A stretch of 34,553 nt of DNA, taken from the NCBI RefSeq assembly GCF_017115045.1, contig NZ_JABXKK010000072.1, positions 1 to 34,553 of the forward strand, written 5' to 3'. This stretch comes from Nostoc sp. NMS8. GTDB lineage: Bacteria > Cyanobacteriota > Cyanobacteriia > Cyanobacteriales > Nostocaceae. Positions 26,078 to 34,553 of the stretch are shown piece after piece (positions within the stretch are counted from its first letter, which is position 1; every line of letters starts with the position of its first letter). Under the pieces are notes generated by a model. That model did no database searches. It worked only from the letters and a program-made list of their open reading frames with translations, and was not told the origin of the DNA. The translations under genes were made by a program, and so were the position numbers.

Positions 26078-29000
26078 ATGAATACATATACTCTTAACAC
26101 TGATAATTCTTATTTTCAAGTTACCAGTCAACCCAATAAATGCCAAAAATTATTAGCAGAACTACGCACAATTATTGCAAATTTACTCAAATCCGATCCA
26201 GAAGATATTGATGTTCATGCTCCTTTTTTAGAAATGGGTGCTGATTCAATAGTGCTAATTGATGCCATTCGTCAAATTGAAAATACTTTTGGAATTAAAA
26301 TTGCGATTCGTCAGTTATTTGAAGAACTAACAAACCTCAATGCGTTAGCAAACTATATTGATGAGAATATACAACAAGAACCTATCAAATCTCAAATTCA
26401 AGAACAACCCGAAATATTGCCCTCTCAAGCGTCAGAAACAACATCTGAAACATTAGTAGAAACCGTTCTTCGGCAGCAGTTTGAATTGATGTCCCAACAG
26501 TTGGAAATCTTGCGTAATTCAAGCTTATCAACAAATTTAAATTCTTCCCCTAGCCCACATAAAGAAGCGAAATTTGCCCATAACCCAGTAGAATTACACA
26601 AATCAACCGCAAAAAAAGATTTTCCCTCTTCTTTCTGGCGAGTTGAACAATCGTCAGCCAAAATCCTCACCCCACAACAGCAACAATATTTAGATTCTCT
26701 GATCGCCCGTTATACCAAACGTACAGCAAAATCCAAACAGCGATCGCAAACCTATCGTCCTGTCCTCGCCGACAGAAGGGCTTCTGTAGGATTTCGTCCC
26801 GAAACTAAAGAAATCCTCTATCCTATTGTTGGCGATCGTTCTCAAGGTTCAAAAATTTGGGATATTGATGGCAATGAGTATATAGATATTTCTATGGGTT
26901 TTGGCGTACATCTTTTTGGTCATGATGTTCCCTTTATTACAGAAGCTCTAGAAAATCAACTCAAGCAAGGCACGCAAATCGGCCCCCAATCTAAACTTGC
27001 TGGTGAGGTAGCAACTTTAATCTGCGAAATGACAGGAATGGAACGAGTCACTTTCTGTAATTCAGGTACAGAAGCGGCGATGACAGCGATGCGTATAGCC
27101 CGTGCAGCCACAGGTCGTGCCAAAATTGCTATTTTTAAAGGTGCTTATCACGGTCATTTTGATGGCACCTTAGCCATACCACAAACATCTGAGGATGGAA
27201 AATTACCAGCACACCCAATGGTTCCAGGGGTGCTGCAAAATATGGTTGATGATGTTTTGCTTCTGACTTATGGGGCTTCTGAATCGCTTGATATTATCAA
27301 AGCCAATGCTCATGAATTAGCAGCAGTTTTAGTTGAGCCTGTACAAAGCCGCAAACCCGATTTACAACCTAAAGAATTTCTGCAACAGTTGCGAGAGGTA
27401 ACACAACAACTAGATATCACCTTGATTTTTGATGAAGTAATCACAGGTTTCCGTGTTCATCCCCGTGGAGCGCAAGCATGGTCTGGTGTTGATGCAGATA
27501 TTGTCACCTATGGCAAGTTAATTGGTGGGGGAATGCCAATCGGGGTGATCGCTGGAAAAGCAGCTTATATGGACAAAATTGACGGTGGTATGTGGAACTA
27601 TGGAGATGAATCTTATCCAGAAGTGGAAACGACATTTTTTGCTGGTACTTTCTCCAAACATCCTTTGACGATGGCAGCAACACGAGCCACACTCCTACAC
27701 CTCAAAGCTGAAGGAGCTACCCTTCAGGAGCGATTGAATCAACGCACATCACAGTTAGCCGCAACACTCAATACTTACTTTGAACAAGAAAATATTCCTG
27801 TTCAGATAGTGCATTTTAGCTCGCTTTTTCGCTTTACTTTATCGGGAAATTCTAGCTATCTATATCAGCCTTTAGAAATGGATTTGCTGTATTACTCTTT
27901 AATTGCAAAAGGCGTTTATATTTGGGAAGGACGCACCTGTTTTCTATCTACTGCACATACAGATGAAGATGTAAATTATGTAATTCAATCAGTCCAAGAT
28001 AGTGTACAAGAATTACGCACAGCAGGTTTTTTTCCCAAAAAGCTAAAATTATCCATAGTCCAAAAGCAGACATATAACACATCAGACAAATTGAGAAGTT
28101 CTGTAGCTTTGGAAACCCAAATTAAAAATGAATTAGAAGTAAAACCAGCATTCAAAATTCCCCTGAGTGATGCCCAAAAGCAGCTTTGGTTTTTAGCTCA
28201 AATTGGTGACAATGGGTCTTTAGCTTACAACATTTCCCTCAATATTCAATTACAGGGTACACTTCATCTAGCAGCCATGCGTCAAGCAGTGCAGCAAGTG
28301 ATACAACGTAATGAGGCTCTACGTACAACTATCAGCAGTCAAGGCGATTTTCAAGAAATATTACCATCACTGCAAATAGACGTTCCTGTAATTGACTTTT
28401 CAAATTTAGAAGATGGCAACTTTCAACTAGCCGAGTGGTTGCAAAACGAAAGCCGCGAATCTTTTGACCTCACCAAGGGGCCTTTATTCCGCGTTCGGAT
28501 TCTGAAATTAAAAGACCAATTGCATATATTAGTTGTTAGCGCCCATCACATTATTACTGATGGCTGGTCAATCAGCGTTATCTTGCAAGAAATGATTGCA
28601 TTGTATTCAGCAACTTGTCAGGGTGATGTTTGCCAGCTAGAACCACCGATGCAATATAGTTCATATCTCGACTGGCATCGTCAATACTGTGAAACAGACG
28701 AGATGAAAGCTCATGAATCTTATTGGTTACAGAAGTTTGCCAGCCCAGTTCCAGTTTTAGACCTGCCCACTGACCGTCCTCGCCCACTAATCAAAACTTA
28801 TCAAGGTGGCAGACAACAGTTACAGCTTGACAGTAGCTTAAGTGGTGCAATCAAACAATTCAGCAAGCAAAACGGTTGTACCCTATTTATGACGCTGCTG
28901 TCTGCATATTCTGTCTTACTCTATCGCTTAACCAACCAAGACGACATTACCATTGGTATTGTTGCTGCTGGACGCTCTCTTGAAGGCAGTGAGCGACTAG

Positions 29001-31384
29001 TTGGTTATTGCAGCCATATGCTACCGATACGCGGTCAAATTGTGGGCGATGCGACATTCGTCGAACATCTCAAAACTTGCAAAAGTTTGTTGTTGGATGC
29101 TTATGAGCATCAAGATTATCCTTTTGCTAAATTAATTGACAAACTGGGAGTAAAGGCTAGTAGCAGCATGTCTCCTTTGGTGAACGCCACCTTTAACCTG
29201 GAGCGCCCCGTAGACATTCCGCAAATGTATAATTTGTCAAGTAGCTTGTTACCTCAATCTATAAGTTTTGCTGACTACGATCTAGGCTTGAATGTGACTG
29301 AGATTGAAAACGAGTTACTGTTGGAATGTGATTATAATGCAGACTTGTTTGATGCTGCCACTATTGACCGTATACTTGGACATTACCAAACGTTATTGAT
29401 GGCGATTATTGGCAGTTCCCAAACATCGCTCTCGCAATTATCCTTATTAACAGCAACTAAACGTTATCAAATACTGGTTGAGTGGAATAACACTCAAACC
29501 GACTATCCCCAAGATAAATGTATTCATCAAATATTTGAACAACAAGCACAATTAACTCCGAATGCTGTAGCAGTAGAATTTGCTGAAGAAAAACTGACAT
29601 ATCGAGAGCTAAATCAGCGTGCTAACCAATTAGCGCATTTCCTACAAAGTTTAGGTGTAAAACCAGAAGTCCTCGTGGGCATTTGCGTTGAACATTCTGT
29701 AGAAATGTTAGTAGCGATGCTGGGTGTTCTCAAAGCTGGTGGTGCTTACGTACCCCTAGACCCGGCTTATCCTCAAGAACGCTTGGCTCATATGCTAAGT
29801 GATTCTCAAGCCTCAGTGCTACTGACAAGTGCTGAATTAGAGAGTCAACTGCCTCCACACTCTGCAAAACTAGTACTATTGGATACGGATTGGCAAGTGA
29901 TTTCTCGTCAATCAATCACGAATCCTGTTAGTGTTGTTGAGCCGACAAATTTAGCCTATGTGATTTATACTTCCGGTTCTACTGGCAAATCGAAGGGAGT
30001 ACTAATTCCGCACCAAGCCTTAGTAAACCATAACTACGCCATAGCTAAAAATTATGAACTCAAAGCGAGCGATCGCGTCCTACAATTTGCAAGCTTTAGC
30101 TTTGATGTAGCTGCCGAGGAAATACTTCCTACTTGGTTAAGTGGAGCAACTTTGGTACTACGACCAAAGAAAATGCTTGCAGTGGCAGATTTTGTGCAAT
30201 TTGTCAAAAAACAAGAATTGACTGTCCTAAACCTGCCAGTAGTATACTGGCAAGAGTGGGTTTCCCAAATGCCCCATATCAGCTGGGCAGAGAATGTACG
30301 TTTATTAGTTCTTGGTAGCGAAAGAGTCCCATTAGAGCGGTTTATTACTTGGCAACAGCAAGTAAGTAGCAACGTTAGTTGGCGAAACGCTTACGGTCCT
30401 ACTGAAGCTACAATTACAGCTACAGTCTATGATTCCCAAGTGAGTTTAGAACATCAAACAGCTTCTTCACTGTTTATTGGTCATCCCATAGCTAATACTC
30501 AAATTTATATTCTCGACCATCATTTGCAACCAGTGCCTATCGGTGTTGCAGGTGAATTGCATATTGGTGGTAATGGTTTGGCACGAGGTTATCTTAACCG
30601 TCCAGAATTAACAGTCGAAAAGTTTATTTTCAACTCCTTTAGTGATGAACCGACAGCCCGCTTGTACAAAACAGGAGATTTAGCCCGCTACAAAAGCGAT
30701 GGTACTATTGAATTTATCGGTCGAATTGATAACCAAGTGAAGATTCGCGGTTTCCGTATTGAATTAGGAGAAATCGAAGCAGCGCTGAGTCAACATCCAC
30801 AAGTCAGAGAGTGTGTAGTTATAGCCAGCGATGACCAACTAGATAATCAGCGATTGCAAGCATACATTGTTTTTCATCAAGAGCAAAATGTAGATAGTAG
30901 CAAACTGCATCGCTTCCTCAAGCAAAAATTGCCTGAGTACATGTTACCCTCTACTTTCTTCCAAGTAGAAACCATACCCCTTACCCCTAACGGTAAAATC
31001 GATCGTCTTGCTCTAAATAGCTTGGGTGTGTTAATCAACAGTATTGAAGTGAATATGGTTTCACCCCGCAACCCTATCGAGGAGTTACTAGCTTCTATCT
31101 GGGCAGAAGTTCTAAACTTAAAACAAGTCGGTATCCACGATAATTTCTTTGAATTGGGAGGCAATTCGCTCTTAGCTATGCAACTTGTAAATCAGGTCAA
31201 CGAAGCCTTCTTGATAGAGTTACCGTTGCGTAGTTTATTTGAATGCTCGACAATCGCTGAAATAAGCGAATTGGTACAGACTCACAAACTTGAACAAGTA
31301 GAAAGTGATGCTCTAGAACAAATTTTAGCTGAAGTTAATGAGTTAATGGATACAGAAATCGAACAAATGCTTGCCAACTTTTAG
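26078..31384 (+). CDS. Hybrid ACP-aminotransferase-C-A-T synthetase
   Basis: A 1768-residue enzyme. An N-terminal carrier domain (GADSIVL, Ser57) receives the beta-ketoacyl chain from the preceding PKS. A Gln/Leu-rich helix (125-152) leads to a class III, PLP-dependent aminotransferase (about 245-660; IFDEVITGFR, with the Schiff-base Lys480 in YGKLIGGGMPIG), which should convert the beta-ketone to a beta-amine. A condensation domain follows (HHIITDGWS from 823), then an adenylation domain (YTSGSTGKSKG near 1298, AYGPTEAT) and a carrier (GGNSLL, Ser1697). The pocket read by eye is D-V-E-N-L-L-A-I-T-K, which I cannot assign. The domain order continues MycA of mycosubtilin, so a beta-amino fatty acyl-aminoacyl intermediate is expected and passed to NRPS 1. 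It has its own promoter-like module and a strong terminator-like hairpin. Confidence 0.93.
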   Translation: MNTYTLNTDNSYFQVTSQPNKCQKLLAELRTIIANLLKSDPEDIDVHAPFLEMGADSIVLIDAIRQIENTFGIKIAIRQLFEELTNLNALANYIDENIQQEPIKSQIQEQPEILPSQASETTSETLVETVLRQQFELMSQQLEILRNSSLSTNLNSSPSPHKEAKFAHNPVELHKSTAKKDFPSSFWRVEQSSAKILTPQQQQYLDSLIARYTKRTAKSKQRSQTYRPVLADRRASVGFRPETKEILYPIVGDRSQGSKIWDIDGNEYIDISMGFGVHLFGHDVPFITEALENQLKQGTQIGPQSKLAGEVATLICEMTGMERVTFCNSGTEAAMTAMRIARAATGRAKIAIFKGAYHGHFDGTLAIPQTSEDGKLPAHPMVPGVLQNMVDDVLLLTYGASESLDIIKANAHELAAVLVEPVQSRKPDLQPKEFLQQLREVTQQLDITLIFDEVITGFRVHPRGAQAWSGVDADIVTYGKLIGGGMPIGVIAGKAAYMDKIDGGMWNYGDESYPEVETTFFAGTFSKHPLTMAATRATLLHLKAEGATLQERLNQRTSQLAATLNTYFEQENIPVQIVHFSSLFRFTLSGNSSYLYQPLEMDLLYYSLIAKGVYIWEGRTCFLSTAHTDEDVNYVIQSVQDSVQELRTAGFFPKKLKLSIVQKQTYNTSDKLRSSVALETQIKNELEVKPAFKIPLSDAQKQLWFLAQIGDNGSLAYNISLNIQLQGTLHLAAMRQAVQQVIQRNEALRTTISSQGDFQEILPSLQIDVPVIDFSNLEDGNFQLAEWLQNESRESFDLTKGPLFRVRILKLKDQLHILVVSAHHIITDGWSISVILQEMIALYSATCQGDVCQLEPPMQYSSYLDWHRQYCETDEMKAHESYWLQKFASPVPVLDLPTDRPRPLIKTYQGGRQQLQLDSSLSGAIKQFSKQNGCTLFMTLLSAYSVLLYRLTNQDDITIGIVAAGRSLEGSERLVGYCSHMLPIRGQIVGDATFVEHLKTCKSLLLDAYEHQDYPFAKLIDKLGVKASSSMSPLVNATFNLERPVDIPQMYNLSSSLLPQSISFADYDLGLNVTEIENELLLECDYNADLFDAATIDRILGHYQTLLMAIIGSSQTSLSQLSLLTATKRYQILVEWNNTQTDYPQDKCIHQIFEQQAQLTPNAVAVEFAEEKLTYRELNQRANQLAHFLQSLGVKPEVLVGICVEHSVEMLVAMLGVLKAGGAYVPLDPAYPQERLAHMLSDSQASVLLTSAELESQLPPHSAKLVLLDTDWQVISRQSITNPVSVVEPTNLAYVIYTSGSTGKSKGVLIPHQALVNHNYAIAKNYELKASDRVLQFASFSFDVAAEEILPTWLSGATLVLRPKKMLAVADFVQFVKKQELTVLNLPVVYWQEWVSQMPHISWAENVRLLVLGSERVPLERFITWQQQVSSNVSWRNAYGPTEATITATVYDSQVSLEHQTASSLFIGHPIANTQIYILDHHLQPVPIGVAGELHIGGNGLARGYLNRPELTVEKFIFNSFSDEPTARLYKTGDLARYKSDGTIEFIGRIDNQVKIRGFRIELGEIEAALSQHPQVRECVVIASDDQLDNQRLQAYIVFHQEQNVDSSKLHRFLKQKLPEYMLPSTFFQVETIPLTPNGKIDRLALNSLGVLINSIEVNMVSPRNPIEELLASIWAEVLNLKQVGIHDNFFELGGNSLLAMQLVNQVNEAFLIELPLRSLFECSTIAEISELVQTHKLEQVESDALEQILAEVNELMDTEIEQMLANF

Positions 31385-31388
31385 TAGG

Positions 31389-31451
31389 CTAAGGAATGAG
31401 GATTAAATAAGATCCAATAATTACGGATTTTATTAAATCCTCATTTCTTAG
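31389..31451 (+). terminator. Very long hairpin closing the biosynthetic cluster
   Basis: Two 27-nt arms, 31389-31415 and 31425-31451, pair at 26 of 27 positions (two of them G-U) around a 9-nt loop, starting 5 nt after the last stop. Each arm contains the core AATGAGGATT or its complement. There is no T-run, so it may act as an attenuator or RNA stabiliser instead of a classical terminator. Confidence 0.6.
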
Positions 31452-31649
31452 AGCTGATTCGTAAAGAAAATCTAAAGAGAACCAAATCTACCGTGACTAA
31501 GGTTATAGGCTAAATCGAGTGTAGTTATTTTCTTGTTGATGAGCCGTCTACCTGCGATTGAAAATCCGCGCCGCCAACTAGAGTGTTGACTCTAAGGGTT
31601 TTGAGGTGGTAAATTTTCATGCAATAAGTACGTAGCTTTATAAAAGTTA
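31452..31649. other. Spacer before the insertion-sequence mosaic
   Basis: I see no gene. A small perfect hairpin, TAGAGT-GTTG-ACTCTA, lies at 31579-31594. The last part probably belongs to the 5' end of the truncated transposon whose first codons begin at 31650. Confidence 0.4.
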
Positions 31650-31723
31650 ATGCAAGAGTTTAAAAGCCCAAACAGCCGATTAGCAAGATTGTTTCGCAAT
31701 GGTCGAGACAATTGGAAAGAGAG
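31650..31723 (+). pseudogene. N-terminal stub of a transposase, cut by the IS4-like element
   Basis: An ATG at 31650 opens about 24 codons reading MQEFKSPNSRLARLFRNGRD and onward, a beginning I recognise from larger cyanobacterial transposases with a basic, coiled-coil N-terminus. The frame runs into the inverted repeat of the IS at 31724 and meets a stop at 31740. The downstream remainder is not found on the other side of the IS. Confidence 0.5.
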
Positions 31724-33080
31724 ACTCATATCTTGCACTTAGAAATAGTAATGTCAATTCCATGACTAAGTGCTAAGGGTCGAAGCCGTTCAATATCTAG
31801 TAACAATAAAGACAAGACTAAATGAGGTAAAAAAGTAGATAGTGCAAGGTAAGCAGCTTGACCCCAGTCCAAAGAATCAGGTAAACAGGATGAAAGATAC
31901 GTCCAATATGCTAATAAATAGGCAGTAATGGACAAGACTAACCAACGATAAATTCCTAAAAGAGTACCTTGTCCAAATCTATTTAAACCAAAGCGATATT
32001 TAGCAGTTTTGAACCAACTTTCAATTTTCCAACGACGTTTACCCCACCAGGAAATAGTACTAGCTTTAAGAGGTTGTGTAGAAATAACATATCTTTTAAC
32101 AAACTTACCATTATCGCATTTGAAGTAATACCAAGAAAGAGTGACAGGAAAATATAATCCAACAAGTCTAACCTGTTGCCCTCGATGATGTAGAAGTTTA
32201 ACTGGATAACCACTAACCAACTTGCGATTACAACCAATACCAATAACAGCATGATATTTTAGCTTCCGAATATTGTTGATAAAATCTTTAGTCCCAAAAG
32301 CAGTATCAGCGAGAATTTTCACCCGAAATCGTTTGGTTAAATCTTTGGGTAAATGACGTACCATTCGCAATGCTATTTGAGACGGACTAGCTGTCCCTTT
32401 ACCTCTCCAGACACGGAAATTCCAAGGGATACGCCATTGTCCAACTACCAAATATAAGACTACTATATGCAAACCTCGTTTGCCGTTGTAAACGGTTATT
32501 AGATTTTTAAATGCTTTAAACTGACCACATTTCTCTAAAGTTGTCAGGTCAACTATTACTTGTAGAAACGCCTTTCTCCCCAATGGACAATGACTGTTAA
32601 CTTGCTCAATCGCCTGTTGACGAACATGACGAATTAGCTTACGAGTAGGCCATTTATAGGTATTTAAAAATCTACTTAAAGCGCTTTCAGATTTGGATTT
32701 GCTGTAGTGTGGCAAAGGTTTTCCATCTGCTGCCAGAAATAGCCCTAGCATCGCTTCCAAGTTGTCTCGTTGATAACGACTAGGCATCAATGCCAGAATC
32801 GTATACATTAGGGTATGGGCGTGGGCAGGAATGGTTTCCATCTTTCTTGCTGTTATTTATGTTATCTACGCCCTTTTCTCTCATTTTTTACGAACATATA
32901 AAAATATCTTTATGCAGATGACATTATTACCATCTTTGTATATGTCATTTGTATATATACTGCTACTAAATGTAGTTTATTATCTCAGTATATAAAGTAG
33001 AAGCTCCATTTTTAGATGTTACTTTTATTTTATTGTTCTTGGTTAATACTGATTGCTTTTATCAGGTGCAAGATATGAGT
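31724..33080 (-). mobile_element. IS4-like insertion sequence, about 1.36 kb
   Basis: Bounded by perfect 15-bp inverted ends: ACTCATATCTTGCAC at 31724-31738 and GTGCAAGATATGAGT at 33066-33080. It holds one intact transposase gene on the minus strand whose stop codon lies inside the left end. No target-site duplication can be seen: the flanks ...TTGGAAAGAG and TTTAGCAATA... are unrelated. Confidence 0.8.
31726..32841 (-). CDS. IS4-family DDE transposase
   Basis: An intact 371-residue transposase of RNase H fold. Likely catalytic residues are Asp98 (VIVDLT), Asp179 (ILADTAFG) and Glu274 (RRWKIESWFK); the last lies in the Y/W-R-E-K signature of IS4 elements. The C-terminus is hydrophobic, as is usual for this family in cyanobacteria. 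The length is right for a 1.36-kb element. Reading starts with METIPAHAHTLMYTIL near the right side of the element. It may still be active. Confidence 0.85.
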   Translation of the reverse strand: METIPAHAHTLMYTILALMPSRYQRDNLEAMLGLFLAADGKPLPHYSKSKSESALSRFLNTYKWPTRKLIRHVRQQAIEQVNSHCPLGRKAFLQVIVDLTTLEKCGQFKAFKNLITVYNGKRGLHIVVLYLVVGQWRIPWNFRVWRGKGTASPSQIALRMVRHLPKDLTKRFRVKILADTAFGTKDFINNIRKLKYHAVIGIGCNRKLVSGYPVKLLHHRGQQVRLVGLYFPVTLSWYYFKCDNGKFVKRYVISTQPLKASTISWWGKRRWKIESWFKTAKYRFGLNRFGQGTLLGIYRWLVLSITAYLLAYWTYLSSCLPDSLDWGQAAYLALSTFLPHLVLSLLLLDIERLRPLALSHGIDITISKCKI

Positions 33081-33105
33081 TTTAGCAATACTTTTGAGAC
33101 AGGAA

Positions 33106-34464
33106 ATGCCTACCTTGATGGAAAAAAATATAGATGCAACTTTAGATTTAGCGAAATCATTGAAAGACTTTGAAGCTCAGATTACTAAACTTTTAGAATT
33201 GACTAATGTTATTGTTTGGGATGGGCAACTATTAAAAGAAAGAGAACAAAAAATTAGAGATTCAGCGCTTATTTTAGCGGGTCAATGTATTGCCTTATTT
33301 TTATATAATCTTTCCCAATCTCAATCAGTTCTCGATACAGCAAAAACTCAAACTCAAGGCTGGTGGCATCCCAAAACCCAAAGACATGGTTTTCGGACTC
33401 GACAAATATTAACAATTGGGAATGTACTGGTTACTTTAAAATCACCGTATGTAGTAACTATCAACAAAAAAAAGGATAAAAATAAATCTTTTTGTGAAGG
33501 ATTTTACCCATTTTTAATGTGCTTAGGAATGTCAGAGGGATTAACTCCATTGGTATGGTCTACAGTTGCCCAATATGGTGCAATCACTAGCTCATTTGAA
33601 GCCGCCTGCACAACTTTAACGGGTTGGGGAATTAACCTTAGTTTAAAACGAATTGAACGTAAAACACATATAAATTTGGTCAAATTGGGATCAACTTACG
33701 TCAATCTAAAATCTTAAATCTCCAATTAGGGAATTTAACTGAAGGTAATATTCTTAAAGGCCAAAGAGTTGTCATCGCCGTAGATGGTGAGTCCAGTCGG
33801 CGGTGTCGGTTTCCGTCCCGTCGAACTGGCGAACCCGAAGGGTGGTCGGAGTAGAATCCGAATTAATAAAAAGGGGAGAAAAAATTCCAAAACCAAGCGA
33901 CACAGGTTTATCGGCAAATGGGTTGAGCCAAAGTTATTTACAATTTATGTTGTTGACGAGCAAGGTAAAAAAATAAATAATTCTGAAATTTCTATTACGA
34001 ATGATGGCACTTATGAAGGATATAAAGCGCTTTTGGAGATTTGAGAAGCGGATTTAGTTGACTTGGGAATTAGTCAAGCAAAACAAGTCTTATTAATCGG
34101 GGATGGAGCGGAGTGGATCTGGATACATATTCCCCCAGTTTTGGCAAGATTAGGATGCCCAGTTGAAACTTATCAGCTATTCGATTTTTATCATGTTACA
34201 GAAAATATAAAAGTATTTGCAGACGCAGCTTTTAATGAAGAAGCACAGTCTAAAGAATGGTTTATTAAAGTTAGAAAGAGTTTAAAAAAAGGGAAAGCTA
34301 AATCCTTAATCAGCCAGATGGATGAGTTGATTGCTGTAGCTACTGGAGAGCGGTGTAAGATTATGGTGGCTAAACGAAATTATATTTTAGATGCTTATCG
34401 TAAAGGGCGTTTAAATTATGATAAAGCAATAGGTAAAAAACTCCCTATTGGCAGTGGGGCTTTT
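33106..34464 (+). pseudogene. Decayed ISKra4-family transposase
   Basis: Pieces of a single transposase in three broken parts. The frame from 33106 (MPTLMEKNIDATLDL) is good to about 33670, where a one-base shift moves the gene to another frame (FGQIGINLRQSKILNLQLG... to RVVIAVDG at 33788). A 55-bp insertion interrupts it there and shifts the frame again. The gene resumes at 33844 (GRSRIRINKKGRK, then EPKLFTIYVVDEQG), hits an in-frame TGA at 34042-34044, and continues with LLIGDGAEWIW and FYHVTENI to LPIGSGA at about 34460, where other sequence replaces the end. The DGGRxRxR-like motif and EPKL-x-TIYV-x-D-x-x-G are the family marks. Not functional. Confidence 0.75.
33789..33843. repeat. 55-bp dispersed repeat inserted in the transposase
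   Basis: A GC-rich 55-bp block lies exactly between the codons for VDG and GRSR, leaving GGT at both sides as a possible 3-bp target duplication. Removing it would restore VDGGRSRIR at the protein level. It contains CGAACTGGCGAACCCGAAGG and resembles the GC-rich repeat upstream of the oxygenase (around 6740-6815). Confidence 0.65.
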
Positions 34465-34553
34465 TGATTGTTTACAGCAATTTTCAGGTAAATAGACCAC
34501 AGTGGTTGAACCAACCGAAGGCATCATCTTCGGTAATATAATTTACAGCCTCT
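34465..34553. other. Unassigned right end with two small hairpins
   Basis: The sequence after the transposase relic is not the expected 3' end of that gene. It holds GGTTG-AAC-CAACC (34504-34516) overlapping CCGAAG-GCATCAT-CTTCGG (34515-34533), and TTTACAGC/TTTACAGCC as a direct repeat near 34469 and 34541. It may be the end of another mobile element that continues outside the window. Confidence 0.35.

Noticed and set aside
33784..34044. Independent 86-codon gene
   Set aside because: Its first codons come from the 55-bp inserted repeat and the rest is the middle of the ISKra4 transposase.

Overview
The window looks like DNA from a filamentous, probably heterocyst-forming cyanobacterium (Nostoc/Anabaena/Calothrix-like). 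Supporting signs are the low-GC coding sequence sprinkled with GCGATCGC (HIP1) sites, a DevBCA-type exporter, a cyanobacterial-style Ser/Thr kinase, small palindromic intergenic repeats, and transposase families common in Nostocales. The genus is an inference.

The main content (about 0.5-31.4 kb) is a compact lipopeptide cluster. Left to right: an NRPS with domains C-A-T-E-C (565-6690); a TauD/clavaminate-synthase-like Fe/2-oxoglutarate oxygenase (6888-7910); an NRPS with a catalytically dead C-like domain followed by A-T-TE (8158-12189); an MFS exporter; a DevB-DevC-DevA efflux operon; a JmjC/cupin oxygenase gene broken by an in-frame TAA; a Ser/Thr kinase; a small gene coding only for the C-terminal domain of a fatty-acyl-AMP ligase (FAAL); a FAAL-ACP-KS-AT polyketide synthase (20749-25665); and an ACP-aminotransferase-C-A-T hybrid (26078-31384). 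The right end (31.4-34.5 kb) is a mosaic of insertion sequences: a transposase fragment, an intact IS4-like element, and a decayed ISKra4-like element that itself carries a 55-bp insertion.

Inferred assembly line, in biosynthetic rather than gene order: FAAL loads a fatty acid on ACP; KS-AT adds one malonyl unit; the aminotransferase turns the beta-ketone into a beta-amine; then three amino acids are added (A1 unassigned; A2 with an aromatic-like pocket, epimerised to D; A3 with an Asn-like pocket, DATKIGEVGK). The thioesterase releases the product, perhaps as a four-unit ring closed on the beta-amine. The third module is split as C (end of NRPS 1) / dead C-like domain-A-T (NRPS 2), with the oxygenase gene between them. 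This is the layout expected for an interface-domain/beta-hydroxylase pair, so a beta-hydroxy-Asn residue is predicted.

Four intergenic regions, in front of NRPS 1, NRPS 2, devB and the aminotransferase-NRPS, carry the same promoter-like module: GCATAA, a conserved 17-18 nt spacer, then TATNAA. Two weaker look-alikes precede the kinase and the FAAL C-domain gene. Strong hairpin terminators separate several of the units. Together these suggest one dispersed regulon made of several transcripts.
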